Below, one piece after another: positions 34,816 to 43,419 of a stretch of DNA of 64,000 nucleotides. Under the pieces are notes generated by a model. The model did no database searches. It was not told where the DNA came from and worked only from the letters and a program-made list of their open reading frames with translations. Source of the stretch: CAVVEQ01 sp963747315 (GTDB lineage Bacteria > Chloroflexota > Anaerolineae > Anaerolineales > Anaerolineaceae); the NCBI GenBank assembly GCA_963747315.1, contig CAVVEQ010000013.1, positions 558,001-622,000 on the forward strand. Direction: 5' to 3'. Each line of letters begins with the position of its first letter. The stretch's first letter is position 1. A program made the position numbers and the translations under genes.

Positions 34816-37360
34816 TTACTTGAATCCGTATTGCACCGGCGAAGGCAACCTCGCCCCGCACATCATTTTCCACCAAAGGTATTGAAAGACAGCATCCCGT
34901 TGCGGGGTTTGTTCTGCATAAAAAATATCATAGAATGATTTAAGCGTATTTTCGTCGGTCAAAAACCTCAAATAATTTAAAGCTGACAACTTCTCTTCCT
35001 GATTTCCATTAGATAAAACCTGCAGTAACATAGCTTTAGGAAATTCGCCTTCGTTTAAGGTAGTACCTTGCCTGGCTGCAAATTGGATAAGCCAGGGAGC
35101 AGAATCGGGGTTGGGGATGTGGCGAGGAATGTATATGTTCTTTTGATGAATCATCTCCAAAGCCTGGGAAGCTGCATTTCTTACGACCCATTGCCCATCC
35201 TCAACAGCGATTTTTTCAAGCAGGGATACACACCATTTTTCCCGCACCTGGCTGAAGCCAATTACGGCAGCCCTCCGGACTAGAATATTATCAAAGGTAA
35301 CTGCGTTCCTCAGAACTTCATGCCCTTTTTCGCCGCTGGCTGCCAGACACTCCGCGGCCACCTGTTGTAAATGTTCCTCGCCTTTTATCAAGGCATCGAT
35401 TATTGCCTGCCATGCCGCAGAACCCGGGATATTTGAAAGCGCAAGGCAGGCAGCACATCGAACTTCCAACGAATGGTCACCCATCAAGCGGATAAGTTCC
35501 CCGGTGACATTTTTATCCCTGGCAGCACCAGCCGCAAGCGCAGAAATTCTTCGTACTTCCGGAGAGGGAGATGTGAAAAGTTGTTTAAAAAGGACTGAAA
35601 GTGAAGCATCCCTGGACGCGACAGCCACAGCTATAAAACTCATCCGCAGCCCAAGAGGGAGGGTGTCCTGCTTAATGAGGTATACCAACCTTCGCATCAA
35701 ATTGACCCGCCAGCGGCTCTCCAGTGGAGATTCATCAAGAAACCTTGCTGATATGAGAAGATTCCTATGAAGAGGTAAATCCTCGTTCTCCAGCACCTGA
35801 AGGATACCTTCTGGTTCTGAAATCCTTCCAGCAATAAACCTCAATCTTTGCAGTTCCAGACTCCAGGGTGGAAAAGAAGTCACTTGAGATTGAGCTGCGG
35901 GCGCCAGGCTGGCAGCATAGGCAATAATTAATGGATGATTGATCGCGAATCCATCTCTGGCATGATAAGCTGCGGCGTGGTTATCCACCAGATTGCGGAT
36001 AATCAGTTCTCCGGATGAAACGATCTTCTTTTTCTTCCCATTGCTCCCTTGGTTTGTTGGATCCTTTTCACTTTCAGAACCTGATTTGGGATTCTTAGAA
36101 AGCAGTTTTTCGGAAGCAGAAATGGATAGGGATGATTTTTGTTGATCGATCAATTCCTGCGCGTAAAGCGCCAGGTTTTGGACATTAAATGAATTCCCCG
36201 AGATTGATTCGAGATAAGCCTCAATCGTATCCGCCGTGCCTAAGCCTTTTAGCCTTCCTGAGAAGAGCGCCCAAAATCTCATAGTCCACTCGAATGGAGT
36301 AAGGATACGACTATCTTCCTCCAACCAGGAAGCCATTAATCTGGAATTATCTTCACTCTTCTCAATTCGACCGCTTGAAATGTAACGGTTCCAAATGTCG
36401 GACCACTTATTTTGGAACTCGATCCTCTGAATTTTTGACCAGGAAGCAACGCAAAATGCTCTGGACTCAATTCTATGGAAACCATCCAGGAAATCTTCTG
36501 ATGCTGTTGTGACAAATTGGATATTCGGATAATTCCTGACAAGAGACTCAAGATATTTCACCGCGATCTGAAATTCACCAGGATGGAGTTCATCCAGGCC
36601 ATCAAGGATAAGTAAGAATTTGCTATTTGTGATTGATTGCTTGAGATATGCCAGGCAATTACTTTTCGACTTGAGGAAGTTTTGGTTGTTAATCGCACTA
36701 ATCAAGATATCGAACGGATCCGCATCCATTTGAGGCGAGAAATTTATATCAAACCAATGTAGGTAGATCGGAATACGTGTCTTTACCTCGTCCACACCGA
36801 TCGGATCGCGACAAATGACTGAAACGAGATTTGCCAAAGCAACACTTTTCCCTGTTCCTGCTTGCCCATAAATGACAATATTTACACCATTTCGGAGAGT
36901 GTCGAGCACGGAAATTCTAGGGATCGGGTATTGGGAAATAAAACCAGGGAAGTCAGGGAGGTACGGAACGACCTGGCTGGTAAGCGTCTCTGGAGGGTAG
37001 GGTAGAAGCGGATCCACCTCATAAGGCGGTGCGACAAGGTCTGGATCAATCAATATTTCCTGCAGAGGACAGAACTTGGCAGCCAGATGCTGTTTTTGCG
37101 CGAAAAAGAACAACTCTCTTCTGTAAATATCGGAAATATTATTCTGCAACTTCTGAGTGGATAAATCCTTATCGATCGATACGTTTACAGGTGGCGAAGC
37201 TGGCAACGGGCATCTTCGAAACTTCATCAGGTTCTTTCTCGGCACGTTGTTTTTTAACCAAATCACGCAACTTGATAATTACCCAGAAGAGCAACCCGGC
37301 AAAAAGAATCCCAAGGATGAATGAAAAATTTTCGAATTGGATTTGTGGGAATCGAAACAT
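34816..37360 (-). CDS. Membrane-anchored NACHT-type NTPase with HEAT repeats (one frameshift)
   Basis: The proposed start is ATG 37358-37360. The first 70 residues include one hydrophobic segment (FSFILGILFAGLLFWVIIKL) and a charged stalk. The main frame continues as VNVSIDKDLSTQKLQ. The P-loop IYGQAGTGKS lies about 130 residues into this frame and Walker B FLLILDGLDELH about 85 further. A Lys/Ser-rich linker follows and HEAT-type helical repeats (SPEVRRISALAAGA, SLEVRCAACLALSNI, NILVRRAAVIGFSQV) end the chain. Removing one base of the AA at plus-strand 37197-37198 joins the frames as MPVASSPPVNVSID, giving about 848 residues. Alternatively translation begins at 37266 without the anchor. STAND NTPases act as signal sensors, some in phage defence; no effector domain is seen. 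The start lies two bases after the zinc-ribbon gene. Confidence 0.8.
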
Positions 37361-37362
37361 TT

Positions 37363-38064
37363 TTAACCTGCGTATAGAATCCGAGAACAGGATGGGCAAA
37401 AAACAACTACATCAGGTGACCTGGCAGCCTGCCATTCTGAAGGCGTGATGGAAACTCCACAAGCTGAACAAGTGTCATCTTCAACGATGGAAACTGCAAT
37501 ATTCTTCTTTTTCTTTCGAATATCCTCATAAACAATGAGGTGCTGGTTTTTTATCTGGGATACTGCGACCAGTCTTTCTGAATCCAGTTTTTCCAGATCT
37601 TTTTGGAGAACCTTATTTTCTTGCATTAATATAATATTCTGCTTTTCCCGGGAGGAAAATTCATCATCTAGTTCTTTTTGAGATACCTCAAGATCCCTTT
37701 CACAGGCTTCAAACGCAACCATCTTGGAGGTTAGATCTATCGCTTTCTCGGAAACATATTTATTTAAGGATTCAATCTCAGTTTGCAGCGCCTGTAACTC
37801 CTTGGTATTTTGGACTTTTCCACCATAAAGAGATGATTCGCTTTGGTTTATCCTGATTTTCTTGTTTTCGATATCCTGATCAAGGTCAGCAATTTTTTTA
37901 TAGAGATCTTCCCGGTGAAGCTCCAATCCCTTAAGATTTTCTTCGAGAATGTTAATTCGGGTATGATCGTCGATCTCTTGTTGAATCTGATCCATCCTGT
38001 GCAATAATTGATCTCTGGTGGAATCGATCCGTTGAAGCTGATAGAGATTGAAGCTCTGACTCAT
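37363..38064 (-). CDS. Coiled-coil protein with C-terminal zinc ribbon (CdsZ / zf-RING_7 type)
   Basis: A 233-residue protein. Residues 10-180 are a long antiparallel-type coiled coil (LLHRMDQIQQEIDDH, ESLNKYVSEKAIDL, VLQKDLEKLDSERL). The C-terminus holds CSACGVSITPSEWQAARS and FCPSCSRILYAG, a CxxC-CxxC ribbon. This matches the CT398/CdsZ-like family, linked elsewhere to secretion or RNA processing but not settled. An in-frame ATG eight codons upstream exists; neither start has a good ribosome site. Its TAA lies two bases from the anchored NACHT start, so the two are likely translationally coupled. Confidence 0.85.
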   Translation of the reverse strand: MSQSFNLYQLQRIDSTRDQLLHRMDQIQQEIDDHTRINILEENLKGLELHREDLYKKIADLDQDIENKKIRINQSESSLYGGKVQNTKELQALQTEIESLNKYVSEKAIDLTSKMVAFEACERDLEVSQKELDDEFSSREKQNIILMQENKVLQKDLEKLDSERLVAVSQIKNQHLIVYEDIRKKKKNIAVSIVEDDTCSACGVSITPSEWQAARSPDVVVFCPSCSRILYAG

Positions 38065-38121
38065 AAAAAGATTATAGAATTTAAACAACGATTACGCAAG
38101 GAAATGAATAATTTCTTATCG

Positions 38122-38149
38122 TTGCTTATGAGAAAAAGTACTGTATACT
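38122..38149 (+). promoter_or_regulatory. Promoter candidate for the 38-48 kb membrane-protein operon
   Basis: TTGCTT at 38122-38127 and TATACT at 38144-38149 with a 16-base spacer match sigma-70 consensus well. The first gene starts 18 bases downstream. It lies in the short divergent interval with the zinc-ribbon gene. Confidence 0.55.
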
Positions 38150-38167
38150 GATTTTTATTATTTCGAT

Positions 38168-39697
38168 ATGCGCGAACGCAGAATACTAATCACCTTCCTA
38201 CTTGCGATCATCTTGATAACCCTGCCATATATCGCAGCGTTTGCTGGGCAAGGAGATGATCATATCTTTGCAGGGTTCCTGGTTAATCCTTTTGACGGCA
38301 ACTCGTACCTCGCAAAAATGATGGAAGGATTCCAAGGTCGATGGAGCTTCACGCTTCCGTTTACACAATATCCGGGGGAAGGAGAATACATTTTTCTCTT
38401 TTACCTTTTCCTCGGTCATCTTGCCAGAATAACCGGTATTCCTCTCATCTTAACCTTTCATGTAAGTCGAATTCTTGCCTTTATTTTTCTCTTTTTGGTT
38501 TGTATACAATTCCTTCAGCAATATTTTCAATTTAAAAAAGAAGAGATAAGTCTTACATTGTTATTCGTTATCCTGGGTTCAGGTTTGGGTTGGCTATTGA
38601 CACCTTTGGGTGTGAAAACTTCTGACCTTTGGGTGGCAGAGGCTTTCCCATTTTTGGCGTCTTTTCAAAATCCGCATTTTCCTTTCGGCCTTGGCTTAAT
38701 GATCCTGATCCTCCTTCTTTTTTTCAGATTCCATACAAAAATTTCTTTGTTCGTTCTAATTATCAGTGGAATCACATTGGCAGTTGTTCTTCCTTTTGGG
38801 GCAGTGGTGATTGGAAGTGTAATATTTATCGAACAAATATGGTCATTGTTCAGGAAAAAGAATTTTCAATCTTATAAATTATTGCTCCTGGCAATAAGTA
38901 CATTGCCTTTTGTTGCATACCAGTATTACGTGGTTAATACCTCCCCCGAGTTGGCAATCTGGAACAGTCAGAACCTAACGCCATCACCTCCCATCTGGGA
39001 TTTTGTAATTTCGTTTTCTCCAGCATTAATTTTGGCAGGATTATCAATCGCGAGGAGGCCAAAAAATCCGGATTCCGATCTTCTGGCTGCTTTAATTACC
39101 TGGCTGATCCTCGGAGCGGTAATTATTTATTTACCAATCGGAATCCAGCGCCGATTCATGGTTGGCTATTTCTTTCCGGTTTCCGTACTTGCCTGCACAT
39201 TCCTATTTTCTTTTTCTGAACGAAGAACTCGTATTCTTGGGTTCTCTGCATTACTGGCTTCTACTTCTTTGACTCTGTTGATCGTGTTGCTGGCAGCTTC
39301 CACTGCTATAGGAATAAGGCATCCGATGCTTTATCTATCAGGTCCCGAAACTAAAGCAATCCAATGGTTCAACAAAAATTCTCAGCCTGGTGCGCTGATA
39401 TTAGCTGATACGAGGATGGGAATGTTCCTCCCCGGACGCACAATGTCAAGAGTGATATATGGCCATCCATTCGAAACATTAAACGCCAATGAAAATAGAG
39501 ATTCTGTGGAGAAATTCTTTAATTGCCAATTCTTGGAGAATGAAGCATCTGAATTCTTGAAACAGAGTCAGGTGAGCTATCTCCTTGCTTCAAATGTAAA
39601 TATTAAGAATTGTTTTTCAGTGATTGAAAAAAATACGGATATTGTTTTTCGAGCTGGAGATACAACCAATTTTGTAGAGATATTCCAATTGAAATGA
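38168..39697 (+). CDS. Polytopic membrane protein, type A (possible GT-C fold), copy 1
   Basis: A 509-residue protein with about ten to eleven hydrophobic segments and a C-terminal soluble tail of about 130 residues. After the first segment a loop reads NPFDGNSYLAKMMEGFQG. The same position in the gene at 41.8 kb reads SLTDSNSYLAKMLRGSEG, so the two are paralogues. An acidic residue in the first outer loop is a feature of GT-C glycosyltransferases that use lipid-linked sugars, so that fold is suggested but not shown. The final ATGA overlaps the next gene. Confidence 0.75.
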   Translation: MRERRILITFLLAIILITLPYIAAFAGQGDDHIFAGFLVNPFDGNSYLAKMMEGFQGRWSFTLPFTQYPGEGEYIFLFYLFLGHLARITGIPLILTFHVSRILAFIFLFLVCIQFLQQYFQFKKEEISLTLLFVILGSGLGWLLTPLGVKTSDLWVAEAFPFLASFQNPHFPFGLGLMILILLLFFRFHTKISLFVLIISGITLAVVLPFGAVVIGSVIFIEQIWSLFRKKNFQSYKLLLLAISTLPFVAYQYYVVNTSPELAIWNSQNLTPSPPIWDFVISFSPALILAGLSIARRPKNPDSDLLAALITWLILGAVIIYLPIGIQRRFMVGYFFPVSVLACTFLFSFSERRTRILGFSALLASTSLTLLIVLLAASTAIGIRHPMLYLSGPETKAIQWFNKNSQPGALILADTRMGMFLPGRTMSRVIYGHPFETLNANENRDSVEKFFNCQFLENEASEFLKQSQVSYLLASNVNIKNCFSVIEKNTDIVFRAGDTTNFVEIFQLK

Positions 39698-41820
39698 AAC
39701 GATGGGCTTGGCTTGTATTATTAATACCAATCGGTTTGTATATACCAAACCTGGATCGTTTTGCATTTCCAATTTTCTCCGAATTCAGCGATCTTTTGAT
39801 CACCCATTGGCCAAACGCATTTTTTATTAACCAAGCGGTCTTTCTTCACCATGAGGTTCCGCTCTGGAACAATTCCATCCTGGCTGGTTACCCGTTTTTT
39901 GCCAATCCGCTCGCTGGCCTTTTTTATCTTCCGGGGTGGATAACAAATATTGCCCCCTATCCAGTTGCATTTAATGGATTATTCCTTGCTCACATATTTG
40001 CCGGAAGCCTGGCAATATACCTGACACTTCGGGATGAGGGATTTCCCACAGTAATCGCGTTATTGGGCGGAATAACTTTTGAGTTAATGCCAAAAATATG
40101 GGCGCATTTTTCCCAAGGTCATATCAGCCTTGTGTATGCAGTCTGCCTGACGCCATGGCTGCTTTTTGTAACCGGTCGGGCATTCAAATCAAATCGGAAA
40201 AGCATTTACCGGTTCCTTCCCGCTTTCATTATTGCAGGTGTAATCCTTGCCGATCCGCGTTGGTTACCATATGCGCTTGTAGTTTGGGTGGCGTTCTTTT
40301 TTTATCGATCAAAAACTCAATCTAAAATATACCAAAATGATAAAAAGCCATGGATCATTTTCTATTTGTCTCAACTGGTCCTGGGATTGCTATTATCCGC
40401 GGTATTGATCCTTCCAATGGTTGAATACACCCAGCTTTCCACTAGAAGCTTGTTGACGCTCGAAGATAATCTGGCGTTTTCATTACCGATATCAAAAATT
40501 GCCTTGATTCTTTTTCCATCCACGGGGATCACTGCGGAATGGGTTTTTTACCTTGGCGGTATTGGAATAATCTCTTTAATTATATGTGCAATTGATCCAG
40601 GAATTCGCAAAAGATCATCTGTTTGGTTGCTGTTATTCACTTCAGGAATAATTCTCGCCATTTCCGGATCAATCCCTGAGATTTCGAAAGTCTGGGGGTT
40701 GCCTGGTTTGAATTTGATCCGAGTCCCTTCAAGGGCATTGTTTTTATGCGGAATTGCAGCATGTTTCCTGATACCTTTAGCTGTTCAAGGAATAACTGAG
40801 CGTGCGTTAAACAAAAAACGGACCAACCTGGTTCTCGCTGCTTGCGCGGGATTTGGTGGAACAATTCTTCTGATTGTTTTTCTCTTCAGTGCAGACCCTT
40901 CAATGGTTGGATTAATTCACGGTTCAGCTTACCTGGTAATCTATTCATTTATCCTCTTCCTAATGTTCAACAATAGGTTAAAACCAAACTGGATTTGGTT
41001 GATTATTGGAATTCTGTTACTGGATTTTTATATAGTGAATTCCCGATCCGCGAGATATGTAGATTCAGAAGAAGCCCTTAGCCAGGGAAGGTCATTTCTG
41101 AATTATATTAATTCTCATAAAGATACTCAACAAAGGATATTTTCCCCTTCGGACAGTATCTCGCAGTCAACTGCTATGTTGGCTAGTATTGAAATGGTAA
41201 ACGGGATCGATCCAATGCAATTAATTGCTTTGATTGACTTCCTGCCATTCAGGGCTTTCTCAGGAAGACCGGTGGATGGTTATAGTGTCACATTTCCACC
41301 ATTCCAAACCGGGAACCCTCAGGTCGATAATCAAAATATGGTTTTTGATACCGCCAAACTGGGGTTGCTTAATGTTAAATACTTAATTTCCTCGTTTCCT
41401 ATCCAAGATGATTTGTTGGAATTGGTTGAAAAAACTAACGATGGATTTATCTATGAGAATCTATCGTTTCGGCCTAGAGCGTGGATCCAGAATTCAGCAG
41501 ATCCTTTAGGAGAGAATATCCTTGAAATACCAGAATTGAAGGTTTCTCCGAATGAGATAAGATTATTTACTAGGCATGATGGATTATTAGTTCTCTCCGA
41601 AGTTTTTTACCCGGGATGGAAAGCATATATTGATAACCAGCCAGTTGAAATTATCCCACTGGACGGATTGTTGCGCGGAATAATTGTGCCCGATGGAGAG
41701 CATGATGTTTTTGTGAAATTCAAACCAGATATTCTTTGGGTGGGGTTAGGATTATCAATTATGACTTTGGCTGGAATCATCATTTATCTTCTAATTATTA
41801 ATCGAATAACGCATGATTGA
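39694..41820 (+). CDS. YfhO-family membrane protein, type B, copy 1
   Basis: A 708-residue protein with about 11-13 membrane segments, an N-terminal outer loop (SDLLITHWPNAFFINQAV, VPLWNNSILAGYPFFANPLA) and a C-terminal beta-rich domain with FYPGWKAYIDNQPVEIIPLDG. The latter is the YfhO hallmark. YfhO relatives glycosylate teichoic acids or export polymers in Firmicutes. The last membrane segment lies at the extreme C-terminus. It overlaps neighbours on both sides by four bases. The gene at 43.4 kb is a paralogue. Confidence 0.82.
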   Translation: MKRWAWLVLLIPIGLYIPNLDRFAFPIFSEFSDLLITHWPNAFFINQAVFLHHEVPLWNNSILAGYPFFANPLAGLFYLPGWITNIAPYPVAFNGLFLAHIFAGSLAIYLTLRDEGFPTVIALLGGITFELMPKIWAHFSQGHISLVYAVCLTPWLLFVTGRAFKSNRKSIYRFLPAFIIAGVILADPRWLPYALVVWVAFFFYRSKTQSKIYQNDKKPWIIFYLSQLVLGLLLSAVLILPMVEYTQLSTRSLLTLEDNLAFSLPISKIALILFPSTGITAEWVFYLGGIGIISLIICAIDPGIRKRSSVWLLLFTSGIILAISGSIPEISKVWGLPGLNLIRVPSRALFLCGIAACFLIPLAVQGITERALNKKRTNLVLAACAGFGGTILLIVFLFSADPSMVGLIHGSAYLVIYSFILFLMFNNRLKPNWIWLIIGILLLDFYIVNSRSARYVDSEEALSQGRSFLNYINSHKDTQQRIFSPSDSISQSTAMLASIEMVNGIDPMQLIALIDFLPFRAFSGRPVDGYSVTFPPFQTGNPQVDNQNMVFDTAKLGLLNVKYLISSFPIQDDLLELVEKTNDGFIYENLSFRPRAWIQNSADPLGENILEIPELKVSPNEIRLFTRHDGLLVLSEVFYPGWKAYIDNQPVEIIPLDGLLRGIIVPDGEHDVFVKFKPDILWVGLGLSIMTLAGIIIYLLIINRITHD

Positions 41821-43412
41821 CCAGAATGAGAAGCGCTGGCTTGCAAGTCTTCATCCTTGTCGTTATTGTCATAACGATGCTGCCCTATATCATTGGATAT
41901 GTTCAACAAACACCCGATTGGAAGTTTTCTGGAATTTTCTTCAGCCTAACGGACAGCAATTCTTATCTTGCGAAAATGCTCAGAGGATCGGAAGGGGATT
42001 GGTTTTTTCGAACCCCTTTCACCGTCAGTGAACAAAAAGGTATGGTCGCGTTTTTTCCATATATCCTTCTAGGGAAACTTACCGCAGAACCAGGAAGGTA
42101 TGATCAACTGATATTCCTTTTTCAAGCCTTTCGCGTAAGTGGAATCGCATTCGTTATCTGGGTTATTTACAGGTTTTTTTCTCGATTTATTGAGTCGATA
42201 TTTCTGAGAAGGTTTGGAACAATTTTTGTTGTGATGGGTGGGGGAGTGGGCTGGTTGGCAGTAATCGGTTTAGACCAATTATGGGACTCACGGTTGCCCT
42301 TGGAGTTTTACTCACCTGAAACATTTGGATTTCTGTCATTCCTAGGAATTCCCCACCTTTTATTTTCCAGGGCATTGCTTATTCTTGGATTGGAAACCTT
42401 TCTATTCTCGATTCCCAGCCGTGATAATATCGCTCAAACCATAAAATTTGTTATTCCCTGGATTCTGATCGGTTTTTTCCAACCAATCTCCATTGTTACC
42501 ACCTGGGCGATAATTGCGTGTTTTGTAATGGGTCTTCTTTTCTTCAGGTATTTCTCATCGAAGCTTGATGGGGTTATTTATCGACGATATTTATTAAATG
42601 CCGGCTGGATTGCTGTGATAACCTCGCCTTTTCTACTATACAACTTGATTGTTTTTCGCGTTGATCCGGTGTTGGTATCCTGGATGAATCAAAATATCCT
42701 TACCTCACCGCCGGTCCAGGATTATTTATTGGCGTTTATTCTAATCCTGCCATTATCTATCATGGGGTTGGTCGTATATTGGAAGACGAACAAGGTTTTC
42801 TTCCTTTTCTTTGCTGTCTGGATATTTTTATTTCCGATATTGGCGTATTTTCCAATATCCATTCAGCGAAGACTCCCGGAAGGCATTTGGATCATGTTGG
42901 TTCTCACAGCATTAGTTTCTATCAATTCAATGCGAAAAAAGTGGATGAACTTCGCGGTCGCTGTCCTTTCTCTTGGGATGGTCTCCAGTTTGATGATCCT
43001 AGTTGGAGCGTTCCAAAGTGTTCAAACACCTATTCCGCCCAGGTTTATCTCATCAAAAGAGTTAGAAGCGATACAATTTCTTCAAAAACCTGAATATAAA
43101 AATGCACATGTGCTCGCATCGTTTAATGAATCCAACAGGTTAGCGGCACGAAGCCCCGTTTTCCTTCTCACCGGTCTAGGACCAGAAAGTGCAAATCTAG
43201 AAAAAGTGACTAGTTTGCTCAATCTGTTTTATCAGAACAAGATGACCAGCATCGAGGAGAATTTGTTCTTGGAAGAATACAAGATTGATCTAGTATTTTA
43301 CGGCCTAGAAGAGAAAGAAATCGGCGCCTGGGCAGGTAGAAACAGACCTAATTTGGTGAGATTATTCACGAATGATGATTTTGAAATCTATTCGGTGAAT
43401 GGGGTTCGATAA
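41817..43412 (+). CDS. Polytopic membrane protein, type A (possible GT-C fold), copy 2
   Basis: A 531-residue protein similar in architecture to the 38.2 kb gene: first segment, outer loop DSNSYLAKMLRGSEGDWFF, about ten further segments and a C-terminal soluble part (SKELEAIQFLQKPEYKNAH). The start could be TTG 41817, which overlaps the previous stop, or ATG 41826 three codons later; neither has a strong ribosome site. The duplicated order A-B-A-B implies the pair works as a unit. Confidence 0.75.
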   Translation: MTRMRSAGLQVFILVVIVITMLPYIIGYVQQTPDWKFSGIFFSLTDSNSYLAKMLRGSEGDWFFRTPFTVSEQKGMVAFFPYILLGKLTAEPGRYDQLIFLFQAFRVSGIAFVIWVIYRFFSRFIESIFLRRFGTIFVVMGGGVGWLAVIGLDQLWDSRLPLEFYSPETFGFLSFLGIPHLLFSRALLILGLETFLFSIPSRDNIAQTIKFVIPWILIGFFQPISIVTTWAIIACFVMGLLFFRYFSSKLDGVIYRRYLLNAGWIAVITSPFLLYNLIVFRVDPVLVSWMNQNILTSPPVQDYLLAFILILPLSIMGLVVYWKTNKVFFLFFAVWIFLFPILAYFPISIQRRLPEGIWIMLVLTALVSINSMRKKWMNFAVAVLSLGMVSSLMILVGAFQSVQTPIPPRFISSKELEAIQFLQKPEYKNAHVLASFNESNRLAARSPVFLLTGLGPESANLEKVTSLLNLFYQNKMTSIEENLFLEEYKIDLVFYGLEEKEIGAWAGRNRPNLVRLFTNDDFEIYSVNGVR

Positions 43413-43419
43413 AAACGGA

